From Bacteroidales bacterium (lineage in GTDB: Bacteria; Bacteroidota; Bacteroidia; Bacteroidales; UBA4181), in the NCBI GenBank assembly GCA_028700615.1, contig JAQVSH010000099.1, positions 1 to 6,828 of the forward strand: a DNA stretch of 6,828 nucleotides, read 5' to 3'. The notes beneath the pieces were generated by a model. The model saw only the letters and a list, made by a program, of their open reading frames with translations, was not told where the DNA came from and ran no database searches. Position numbers and translations under genes: made by a program. This document shows positions 1-6,666 of this stretch, in pieces; position 1 is the first letter of the stretch, and each line of letters starts with the position of its first letter.

Positions 1-141
1 CCCTTCGTAGATTTATATACACCCTTTGTTGATGAACGCGGGGGATTGCCGGAAAAGTATTCCTTCGACGGGGTTCATCCCAATGCTGAAGGCTACAAAA
101 TAATGGAACAATTAGTAGTAAAAGAATTGATTGGTCTATAA
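1..141 (+). CDS. SGNH/GDSL-type esterase, C-terminal end only (5' truncated by window)
   Basis: Only the last 46 residues are present, open from base 1 and ending in TAA at 139-141. They contain DGVHPNAEGY at residues 23-32, which is the block V signature of SGNH hydrolases: the Asp and His (D23 and H26 of the fragment) complete the Ser-Asp-His triad whose Ser lies upstream of the window. The preceding VDERGGLP stretch is typical of small GDSL acylhydrolases. Such enzymes remove acetyl or other acyl groups from sugars. Next to a sialidase operon, a sialate or glycan O-acetylesterase is a reasonable guess, but the fragment does not show substrate. It lies on the opposite strand from the rest of the window and converges on the YhcH-family gene, overlapping it by 6 bp, so it is not in the same operon. 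Confidence 0.88.
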   Translation, partial: PFVDLYTPFVDERGGLPEKYSFDGVHPNAEGYKIMEQLVVKELIGL

Positions 142-774
142 CCGGCCAACGGCTATATTTTCAATTTTCACCACTATTTTTTTAAGCGGTTTCTCATATA
201 GAACTCCGCTTTTAGCATATGCCGGAATATGAAGATCTTTGGGAAAGAAAATAAAAATGTAGGGTTTTGATGCGTTCTGTTTAACAACATTTACCTTTTC
301 CGATCTGTAAAAAGCATTGTCTGTCTCGGGATTATAGGGCACAATAATTTTAGAATTTTCAGTTGTGCTTGTTCCCCAAAGAACTGTACCTGTACTAATT
401 TGTATGTCAATAAAATTTTTATGTCCCTCCAGCCGAATATTATCTGCACTTTTGGGAGTATAGTCAGAAACTGTAATATAGCATCTGCCCTCTACAATTT
501 CCTTTTTGCCATATTCAGTAAAGACTGACAGATCCTTATCTGCTCGGTGGATTGCCATGAAAGCTTTATCCCACAAGTCTTTGTTTGCCAGATATTGCTT
601 TTTAAATTCCACAAAGTCCACCGAGGGGTGTATATCCATTTCCAGACCATCGGGAGCCCAGACCCTCGATCTGACCCATTGTCTTGCCTCCCGGGTCTGG
701 ACCTTATCAGTTTTTTGAGCAAATAGATCATTGAACGAGCCCAGAAGGAGGGCAACAAAAAGAATCCGTTTCAT
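136..774 (-). CDS. Exported YhcH/YjgK/YiaL (NanQ-like) family sugar anomerase-type protein
   Basis: A 212-residue YhcH/YjgK/YiaL (DUF386) protein. E. coli YhcH (NanQ) is a metal-dependent anomerase supplying open-chain N-acetylneuraminate to the aldolase. Family marks seen here are EGH (E116, H118), IDIQ (122-125), FFPKDLHIP (H182) and a closing KKIVVKI strand (198-204). E116, H118 and H182 are the likely metal ligands. Two things differ from E. coli YhcH. Residues 1-20 form a signal peptide (KR, then a hydrophobic run, ending FAQ), implying periplasmic location, and residues 25-90 form an extra N-terminal segment rich in Trp and Lys. The acidic GEE motif that follows IDIQ in cytosolic members is replaced by GTV. 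The start ATG overlaps the upstream stop as ATGA (771-774). It is the last gene of the operon. Sialic-acid anomerase activity is inferred from family and context; another sugar substrate is possible. Confidence 0.92.
   Translation of the reverse strand: MKRILFVALLLGSFNDLFAQKTDKVQTREARQWVRSRVWAPDGLEMDIHPSVDFVEFKKQYLANKDLWDKAFMAIHRADKDLSVFTEYGKKEIVEGRCYITVSDYTPKSADNIRLEGHKNFIDIQISTGTVLWGTSTTENSKIIVPYNPETDNAFYRSEKVNVVKQNASKPYIFIFFPKDLHIPAYAKSGVLYEKPLKKIVVKIENIAVGRL
138..168 (+). terminator. Possible weak terminator hairpin at the convergent 3' ends
   Basis: Bases 138-144 (ATAACCG) and 150-156 (CGGCTAT) form a 7-bp inverted repeat around a 5-base loop, followed on the plus strand by a T-rich run (157-168). 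In plus-strand RNA one pair is an A-C mismatch; in minus-strand RNA the same position is a G-U wobble. The hairpin overlaps the stop codon of the esterase and lies inside the 3' end of the facing YhcH-family gene. The stem is short and the T-run is interrupted, so this may be chance. It is the only terminator-like structure seen between the two converging genes. Confidence 0.2.
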
Positions 775-1811
775 AAGTTATTCTCATCATTAATAAAAAG
801 ATCTATCGCTTCCTTTCCCTCCAGGATATCTACTCTAACATCGAAATTTGTTGCCTTTTGCGGCATCAGGTAATTCAGGATCTCCTGTTTCTGAGCCTCT
901 GCTCTCCCCAACATTTTACAGCTGGCAGGCTCAATGCCCAGCACATAATCCCCCTTGGCAAATTGCTTCCATTGTGTTGTGTTAGTAAACTTGTTAGTAT
1001 TATAACTTAGTACAACCCCCAAGTTTAGCGCTTTGTTAACCAGACCCACTGCCGTCTGACCGTCTGTCTTGGATCTAAGCCGATGAAAAAACACCTGTTC
1101 ACGGTATGTAGATTCGGGTTCAACTATTGATGCATAAGAAGACAAACCGGCACGGGCATCATCGTCTCTTGGCTCAACTTGTTCAGACGGGATCACAAGC
1201 CGCGCATCGGGACTAAGAAACGGATAGCCGAAATTCATGTGCAACATGAACATATAAGGCTCCGGAACAAAGCCAATATTCTTTATTTGGTTCCTGATTA
1301 AAAAATAATTCTTTCCTACAGGTATTTCATAGGAACGCCTCAAAATAAGATTTTCTCTAAATATTCTCGCTTCGCGCATTATCCCGTTTATTCGGATAAC
1401 CTTTTGCTCTTCAGAATCATCAACATAAGCCGCTGTTTCTTCGGCCGGTATGTTAGAAATACATCCGTGTAAACCAAAAGACTCCCCATTACATGTACAG
1501 GGAGCTCCAATATTGCGAAGGCCACAAGTGGTCAGAAATCCCACAAAAAAACTTTGTAGGAACTCTAAACCCTCTTTATTGTAATATTCCGGACCAACTA
1601 TCCCACATTTTGAGAGATAGGATAAGTTAATCCCGTTAAAGGAGAGATGTGATATATCCAGGCACCTGTCCTCCAGTATGTTCATTTCCAGACCGGAGCC
1701 GTTCTTCACTGCAATGGCCTTCACACCCTTTGCCTTCCCCTGTGAATATTCGTAAGAAACGGCCCCATACATTTGATAGGGATGACCTAAATAATCCAGC
1801 TGATTCTTCAT
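771..1811 (-). CDS. DUF4432 family protein, aldose 1-epimerase (galactose mutarotase)-like
   Basis: Recognised as DUF4432, part of the galactose-mutarotase-like beta-sandwich superfamily that interconverts sugar anomers or closely related epimers. From the ATG at 1811 it has 346 residues. Visible marks are DRCLDI (48-53), GLHG (H115), LHMNFGYP (H191) and GIEP (E294). H115, H191 and E294 sit in the order and approximate spacing of the His/His/Glu active site of galactose mutarotases. No signal peptide or membrane segment is seen, so it is probably cytoplasmic. A TTG at 1823 would add four residues and overlap the upstream gene by 8 bp. I prefer the ATG, which lies 4 bp after the upstream TAA and has an AT-rich box just before it. 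It overlaps the downstream YhcH-type gene by 4 bp. Substrate unknown; the context suggests a monosaccharide released by the PUL enzymes. Confidence 0.9.
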   Translation of the reverse strand: MKNQLDYLGHPYQMYGAVSYEYSQGKAKGVKAIAVKNGSGLEMNILEDRCLDISHLSFNGINLSYLSKCGIVGPEYYNKEGLEFLQSFFVGFLTTCGLRNIGAPCTCNGESFGLHGCISNIPAEETAAYVDDSEEQKVIRINGIMREARIFRENLILRRSYEIPVGKNYFLIRNQIKNIGFVPEPYMFMLHMNFGYPFLSPDARLVIPSEQVEPRDDDARAGLSSYASIVEPESTYREQVFFHRLRSKTDGQTAVGLVNKALNLGVVLSYNTNKFTNTTQWKQFAKGDYVLGIEPASCKMLGRAEAQKQEILNYLMPQKATNFDVRVDILEGKEAIDLFINDENNL

Positions 1812-1821
1812 ACGATTATTC
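1812..1821 (-). promoter_or_regulatory. AT-rich translation initiation box deciding the DUF4432 start
   Basis: On the minus strand GAATAAT (1821-1815) is followed by CGT and then ATG (1811-1809). The same GAATAAT or GAATAAC lies 2-5 bases before the ATG of the sialidase (5204-5198), the metallophosphoesterase (2907-2901) and the YhcH-type gene (783-777). There is no Shine-Dalgarno sequence, as expected in Bacteroidota. The position of the box supports the ATG at 1811 rather than the TTG at 1823, which overlaps the box itself. Confidence 0.4.
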
Positions 1822-2895
1822 AATGATAAATGAAAAATTATTGTACGACGCCATATCTACTGCCAAGTGTTTGGTTCTGGGAGAAAAAGCGAACAAGGGG
1901 GAATAAGTGATCACATGAACCGTTTTCCCATCCGGCATAAATTCCAGAACGCGCAACCATCCGTCACCTCCGTTTCCGCTCAATCCTCCCCCTAAAGCCT
2001 GTGTATTGAACATCATCTGAAAAACATCATGTCCTGCCTTATTTTTATCTACACGGAATCCCACATTGCTGGCAAAGTTTTCGTCAGCTTTTGCATAATG
2101 GCCGCAGATTAACAGGCGAATATTGTCCGTTGGGAGAAGTAATTTTTCCCATATATCTTTTCCTCCGTTTATCGAAGTTATTTTATAATTATCTTTCACA
2201 AGAAGCGGGGCATTGTCTCCTGCACCCATATAGGAATGAATAAGTACAAAAACCTTGTAGCTACTGAATCTCTCACTTGCGCACAATTCTTTTGCCCATT
2301 GAAGAACCTGATCTCGGGCTCCGTATTCCAACGCTATTATCAGCAGTTTTCCCCAATGTTCATCTGCAAAGGCATATGCGGCATTTTCCATAGTGGGAAC
2401 GTCCATTCTGTTATTATGTACAGCCACCAGACAATTTCTGTATTTATTGTTTCTCTCCACTGTGAAGTATGCAGGAAAATGTGAAGCGGGGGTTTCGGCT
2501 CGTGTGTAGCCATAATCATGATTTCCGGTGCTGATAATATAAGGCAAGACATGGTCCAGGCGGCGAAAAGCGCCAGACACAAATTCCCATTGCTGTGTAC
2601 TGGTCTGGTTGCCAAAACGGGGAAATGGCGGCACCAGGCATTCATTCTGATCCACAAGATCTCCGGTACATAATACGGCTTTTAAATTCAGATTGTTGAC
2701 ATTGTCTGCTATCCACGCGGTTAAAAGTTCCAGAACCGGCTGATTATAGTCGTATTTGACATAATTTTGCACATCTGGCAAAAGCACAAAAGAAAACGAA
2801 CTGCTATCCTTCAGGGACAGTATGTGGGCTTTTTGTTGAGAGAAACTAAATTGAAAAACTAGTAACAGCAGCGAAAGTAAGGCAATTTTTTTCAT
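1816..2895 (-). CDS. Exported calcineurin-like metallophosphoesterase
   Basis: A 359-residue calcineurin-like phosphoesterase that hydrolyses phosphate mono- or diesters with a two-metal centre. From the ATG at 2895, residues 1-20 are a signal peptide (KK, then a Leu-rich core ending FSFSQ), so the protein is exported, probably to the periplasm. Metal-site motifs appear in order: D41-V-Q43, GDLVDQN (D79), GNHD (N125, H126), LIH (H220) and GHYA (H266). The usual first-motif His is Gln, and the final His of GHxH is Ala. As far as I recall, this is common in the branch of the family found in Bacteroidota PULs, so the enzyme need not be inactive. A GTG at 2898 would add one Met. The gap to the upstream isomerase stop is 6 bp, and the downstream gene starts 4 bp after its TAA. 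The natural substrate is unknown; a phosphorylated glycan substituent is a guess from context. Confidence 0.9.
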   Translation of the reverse strand: MKKIALLSLLLLVFQFSFSQQKAHILSLKDSSSFSFVLLPDVQNYVKYDYNQPVLELLTAWIADNVNNLNLKAVLCTGDLVDQNECLVPPFPRFGNQTSTQQWEFVSGAFRRLDHVLPYIISTGNHDYGYTRAETPASHFPAYFTVERNNKYRNCLVAVHNNRMDVPTMENAAYAFADEHWGKLLIIALEYGARDQVLQWAKELCASERFSSYKVFVLIHSYMGAGDNAPLLVKDNYKITSINGGKDIWEKLLLPTDNIRLLICGHYAKADENFASNVGFRVDKNKAGHDVFQMMFNTQALGGGLSGNGGDGWLRVLEFMPDGKTVHVITYSPLFAFSPRTKHLAVDMASYNNFSFIIE

Positions 2896-2901
2896 CACAA
2901 A

Positions 2902-3567
2902 TTATTCCTGGGGATATTCATTACAAAGATAATGACGGATTTCTTCATCTTCTTCTATTGCAGAAAAACGCCCTCTTTCTTCCAGAAACCGGTTATCTTT
3001 TTTATCATCGTTAACAGAAGACACTTCTCCTACCAAACAGTCTCCTTCTTCTGCCCAGAAAGTATGATAGAGGTATGGCGTATAACAAATGCTCTGTCCG
3101 GGGTTCAGACACACTTTCTCACCCGACCGGACGATTGTATGGATACTGTCAATCTTTACTTCTATGGACCCGTCCAATACGCTTCCGTCCGGAGCACTGT
3201 TCCACAGCTTCATACAAAGCAGACCGCCACCGCGATTGATAATATCTTCTGTCTTTAGGACATGATAATGCATGGGTGTGATTTGATTATTCCGTACCAA
3301 CATTATTTTTTCACAATACGGTTTGGACGACTTATTCAGGTTCCCGTTGCGTAAGGTGACCAGGGTCAAGCCTGTTTTTAGAAAATCTCCGGAACCAAAA
3401 TCGGTTATGTCCCATCCCAGTCCATTTTCTATGATTTCTTCGCTGCGGTCTGCCATTTGTTTCCAGTCAGAAGGAGTCCAGTAAGCCCAATAAGGCAGAT
3501 AGAACATATTTTCTGACATGAATTTCATGGCATAACTGATGTATTGATTCACTTCACTTCTTTTCAT
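2902..3567 (-). CDS. D-lyxose ketol-isomerase family protein (cupin sugar isomerase)
   Basis: A 221-residue cupin of the D-lyxose isomerase family (Lyx_isomer), which interconverts D-lyxose and D-xylulose and also D-mannose and D-fructose using a divalent metal. The match is strong along the whole length: GLGWDITDFGSGDF (49-62), GLTLVTLRNG (66-75), then MHYHVLKTEDIINRGGG (99-115) and a distal YHTFWAEEGD (167-176). The expected metal ligands H100, H102, E107 and H168 are all present. Their spacing matches the His/His/Glu/His set I recall for the E. coli enzyme. There is no signal peptide, so it is cytoplasmic. The start ATG overlaps the sialidase stop as ATGA (3564-3567). This isomerase does not belong to Neu5Ac catabolism, where ManNAc cannot be isomerised this way. 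Its presence points to mannose, lyxose or a related aldose among the products of the locus. Confidence 0.93.
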   Translation of the reverse strand: MKRSEVNQYISYAMKFMSENMFYLPYWAYWTPSDWKQMADRSEEIIENGLGWDITDFGSGDFLKTGLTLVTLRNGNLNKSSKPYCEKIMLVRNNQITPMHYHVLKTEDIINRGGGLLCMKLWNSAPDGSVLDGSIEVKIDSIHTIVRSGEKVCLNPGQSICYTPYLYHTFWAEEGDCLVGEVSSVNDDKKDNRFLEERGRFSAIEEDEEIRHYLCNEYPQE

Positions 3568-5195
3568 GTTTTATTTAAAATTTCATCAACCTCAATTGTT
3601 TGAAATACTATATCGGCGCCGCTCCCCTCATACAATATTCCTATTGTATTATTATCTATACTTGTTATACAGGAGTAGCCGGACCCGTAATCCTGATCCA
3701 TCAGGATCCAGAATTCCTCTGGCCATGTCTGACCGTTATCCAGACTGCACTTAAGGGTAAAATTATCCCTTGTTGTCTTTGAATTGGGGTTGAAAAAGAA
3801 CAATAGTTCCTGTTTTTTCCCCGTTTGATCAATATAGATATGTTTGTGAAAAGAGGCCGTACACGCCGGTTCAATAAGGGCTTTACGCGATGTGGGATGT
3901 TCCGTCCACGTGTTTCCCAAGTCCTTTGTCACAGCTACAGCACGTCCGTTGCCTTCCATCCGCCCTCGATTGCTGCGCTCGCGCATATTAAGCATGATAC
4001 TTCTATCAGATAATTGAACTGCCATACATTCATTTGTGTTAGTATATGCGGGTTTTCCCGATTGCCAACTTTTTCCGCCATCCTTGCTCCAAACAATCGT
4101 CGATATCTGCAATCCCGTTTCCATACGACCTTCAGCAGGAAATACAAGCGTCCCGTCCTCCAGTGTGATCCCGCGTCCCGGCGCAGGAGCCAAAAACCAC
4201 CAACTTTCAGGTTTTACCTGTTTTGTTATATTTACCGGATCACTCCAGGTAAGTCCGTCATCCTCACTTTTTGTAATAAGGAACTGTGAACTCCGTTTAA
4301 CATCATATCCGGGTTGTGAACCAAAATTTCTCCATTGGTGGTTCCAGGCAGTGGATGTATCATTAAGATTTTTCACCCATTTCCCGTTTTTCGGGTCCAG
4401 AACCCCGTGCATCCACAAACCTGCCACATAAAGAGCACCTGTGTTTTCATCGACCAGGATACATCCGTCGCTTACCCCGTTATAACGTTCAGGCAGTCCA
4501 CCCCAATTGCCCATGTCCAGCACTTTTTGCATGGGACTCCAGGTCCGTCCGCCATCCGTACTGCGGTTGATGCAAAGATCTATATCTCCCTGAAGGTCCC
4601 TGTCACTTTCCCAACGGGCATCATATAAGGCGATAAGGGTCCCTTTTGTGGTTGTTGCGAATCCGGGAATCCGAAAAGAATTTACTTTGTCCTGCATTTT
4701 TTGACGCAAAGCCAGACCAACTCTTAATACAGTCGGCAATTCGGGAACCACGTCAACCCTTCCTTCAGATGTATTAAATCTGATTTTTTCTATCTGGATT
4801 TTATTCGATAATGCAATGGTATCTTTCAAGGTCAGATGAATATCAATGGCCAGGGAATCGGCATCAACCGCCAGATTCAGGTCTATCGGGACAAAATATC
4901 TGTTTCTATGTTTAATCAGAGCAGTTGAGCCAATCTCTTTATCCTGCTGAAAAATTGTAACCTTAGTTATATCGCTCAGATTTTCGGTGCATTTTATCAA
5001 CACGCGCACAGACTTGACCGTATAGGGCATAGCTCCATGATTCACCAAATCGACTCTGGCTATCATATTGGTTGCTTTAAACGCCAATACAGGGACTTCA
5101 GGAACTGCAACTGTCGCCGAAAACTGATTACTTGACGGCCTGCAGGAACAGACCGTCAGTAAACATAAAGCCATATACAGAAAAGTTCTTTTCAT
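3564..5195 (-). CDS. nanH: GH33 exo-alpha-sialidase, lipoprotein (NanH type)
   Basis: A 543-residue GH33 sialidase, nearly the length I recall for Bacteroides NanH enzymes, that cleaves terminal alpha-linked sialic acid with retention of configuration. The N-terminus is a lipoprotein signal with C18 as the likely acylated Cys (VCSC). Residues about 25-165 form a beta-rich N-terminal module of the BNR-associated type. The propeller follows, with FRIP (174-177) and five Asp boxes at 212-219, 310-317, 370-377, 423-430 and 484-491 (the fourth degenerate, TKDLGNTW). Likely catalytic residues are the Arg triad R175, R405 or R407, and R476, acid/base D200, and the Y507/E389 nucleophile pair. All are present, so the enzyme looks active. 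No acidic residues follow C18, so surface export is uncertain. It starts 3 bp after the SusD-type stop. GH33 also includes Kdn and Kdo hydrolases, so the exact sugar is inferred. Confidence 0.95.
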   Translation of the reverse strand: MKRTFLYMALCLLTVCSCRPSSNQFSATVAVPEVPVLAFKATNMIARVDLVNHGAMPYTVKSVRVLIKCTENLSDITKVTIFQQDKEIGSTALIKHRNRYFVPIDLNLAVDADSLAIDIHLTLKDTIALSNKIQIEKIRFNTSEGRVDVVPELPTVLRVGLALRQKMQDKVNSFRIPGFATTTKGTLIALYDARWESDRDLQGDIDLCINRSTDGGRTWSPMQKVLDMGNWGGLPERYNGVSDGCILVDENTGALYVAGLWMHGVLDPKNGKWVKNLNDTSTAWNHQWRNFGSQPGYDVKRSSQFLITKSEDDGLTWSDPVNITKQVKPESWWFLAPAPGRGITLEDGTLVFPAEGRMETGLQISTIVWSKDGGKSWQSGKPAYTNTNECMAVQLSDRSIMLNMRERSNRGRMEGNGRAVAVTKDLGNTWTEHPTSRKALIEPACTASFHKHIYIDQTGKKQELLFFFNPNSKTTRDNFTLKCSLDNGQTWPEEFWILMDQDYGSGYSCITSIDNNTIGILYEGSGADIVFQTIEVDEILNKT

Positions 5196-5198
5196 ATA

Positions 5199-6662
5199 TT
5201 ATTCTTCAATATTGGGATTGGTGTTAATGGAAGAAGAAGATATGGGCCACAATAAAATTTTCTCTTCATTTTCACGGCCCCTGAGAGATTCTATCCGGGT
5301 GAAAGCCTGTCCCATACGCACTAATGTCCACCAGCTTTTGGATTCCGATACAAATTCCTTCAGTATCTCGTCAATGATGGCATTATCAACGGCCTCTTTG
5401 CTCATTGTTGTACTATAGCGAAATACGGTCTTATACGCGCGTTTCTCAATTTTGGCCAGTTCAGTGATTGCAGCAGCCGTATTGGAAAGAGCATTCTCTA
5501 TCTCGGCCTTCATAAGGATCGCTTCAGCATAACGATAAATAATAATGTCCGAGGAAAAAAAGCGTGTTTCGTTTATCCATTCACCTTTAAATTTATTGAT
5601 CCAGCGCCAGCGAATGGTCCCGTCCTGGAAAACCTGAAAAGATACAGGAACCCGTTTATCATCAGAATCAGATGTCAAAAAAGATTCATATTCGTCGGAG
5701 ATAGAAACATACTGCTGGTGACTGCCCACAGGAAGTGGATTATTCACAAACACCTTATTTTCAACATATTGCTCAGGTACGAGATAATAGGAAGGGTATC
5801 CCCCTACATACTCGTTCCGTTCATAGTTGATGGAAAAAATAATTTCTTTGCTGCCCTCGTTCTCAACACCAAACACCTTAGCAAAATTTTCCTCCAAACC
5901 ATAATTGGAATTGTTCAGCACTTTATTCACTGCGGTTTTTGCATTTTCAAGCGCTGCAGCCCCTCCTCCTAACATTTTTGCTTTCCACAGAAAATAATCA
6001 GCTGTGAGCATACCTATCGAAGCCGCGGATGCCTTGTGTTTTTCTGTTACCGAAGCGGGCATTAACCTTGCAGCTTCTTCCAGATCGTGTTCCACTTGTG
6101 CATAAATTTCAGACGCGGAAGTACGTACAGGGTACATATCATCTTGCCTGTCTGATTCAAAGCCCGTTGTCAGCAATGGAGCATCACCCCAGACACGTGC
6201 AATCATAAAATAGCAAAAGGAGCGGATGAAATACGCATTGGCCAGCACTTCATTTTTTTTGCTTTCCTGCGTAAATGTAATGGCAGGTGCATATTTAAGG
6301 ATCAAATTACAATTGTTTATCGTAGTATAGTAACTAGTCCAGTCGGTGCCCTCCATGTCACGGGCAAGTACGTTAGCGGCCATTTTATCATAATCAGTGA
6401 TACTCATCATACCGCCTCCGTACAGCGCCGATCTGTAATCGCCATATACTGGAAGACTTGTGGCCAAAGTAGTTCTTAGCAGGTGAAAAGCGCCATTTAT
6501 CGCACTCATAGCGTCTGCTTCGGAAGTCCACATGGACAAAGAAGTAAATTCACTTGGTTGCTCAATGTTTAGATCACTATGACAACCAGACAAAAAAGTA
6601 AATAACAATACTGTACCTATGTAAAATATTTTTTTCATACGATTTGTTTTTTTGTTCTCCAT
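5199..6662 (-). CDS. SusD/RagB-type outer-membrane glycan-binding lipoprotein
   Basis: A SusD-family surface lipoprotein that caps the SusC channel and captures the glycan. From the ATG at 6662 it has 487 residues with lipobox LSGC (C27). The ATG at 6638 gives a more standard signal peptide beginning MKKIFYIG with C19, and is at least as likely. A GTG at 6686 would overlap the SusC-type gene and is unlikely. Family marks are the early helix around WTSYYTTINNCNLIL, the TPR-like FIRSFCYFMIARVWGDAPLL, the RYAEAILMKAEIENA helix, a diverged ESKSWWTLVRMGQA in place of the usual EG-R-W-DL-R motif, and the closing LLWPISSSSINTNPNIEE. The gene is complete. It lies 4 bp after the SusC-type stop and 3 bp before the sialidase. 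B. fragilis NanU is a sialic-acid-binding SusD protein; similar binding here is an inference from the neighbouring sialidase. Confidence 0.95.
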   Translation of the reverse strand: MENKKTNRMKKIFYIGTVLLFTFLSGCHSDLNIEQPSEFTSLSMWTSEADAMSAINGAFHLLRTTLATSLPVYGDYRSALYGGGMMSITDYDKMAANVLARDMEGTDWTSYYTTINNCNLILKYAPAITFTQESKKNEVLANAYFIRSFCYFMIARVWGDAPLLTTGFESDRQDDMYPVRTSASEIYAQVEHDLEEAARLMPASVTEKHKASAASIGMLTADYFLWKAKMLGGGAAALENAKTAVNKVLNNSNYGLEENFAKVFGVENEGSKEIIFSINYERNEYVGGYPSYYLVPEQYVENKVFVNNPLPVGSHQQYVSISDEYESFLTSDSDDKRVPVSFQVFQDGTIRWRWINKFKGEWINETRFFSSDIIIYRYAEAILMKAEIENALSNTAAAITELAKIEKRAYKTVFRYSTTMSKEAVDNAIIDEILKEFVSESKSWWTLVRMGQAFTRIESLRGRENEEKILLWPISSSSINTNPNIEE

Positions 6663-6666
6663 AATT

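Noticed and set aside
2340..2657. 105-codon minus-strand frame inside the metallophosphoesterase gene
   Set aside because: It overlaps the phosphoesterase in another frame across its conserved GNHD region, and its translation resembles nothing known. The minus-strand frames at 492-758 and 3935-4147 are rejected on the same grounds.
3690..3707. Perfect 18-bp inverted repeat (8-bp arms, 2-bp spacer) in the sialidase gene
   Set aside because: It encodes part of the conserved region just before the catalytic Tyr (residues ILMDQD), has no T-run after it, and is the size expected by chance in a window this long. It was considered as an operator or mRNA hairpin, but nothing else supports that.
4423..4430. 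Degenerate fourth Asp box (TKDLGNTW) and possible sialidase decay
   Set aside because: The degenerate box is at residues 423-430 of the protein. Asp boxes are structural and often imperfect, and all likely catalytic residues (R175, D200, E389, R476, Y507) are present, so there is no sign of a pseudogene.
4036..4431. 131-codon plus-strand open frame opposite the sialidase gene
   Set aside because: It lies wholly within the antisense of a clear GH33 gene, and the translation shows no family motif or signal peptide. It is a shadow of the real coding frame. The same applies to the shorter plus-strand frames at 506-718, 1649-1906, 2236-2484, 2932-3258, 3566-4289, 4335-4628, 5212-5418 and 5718-5972.
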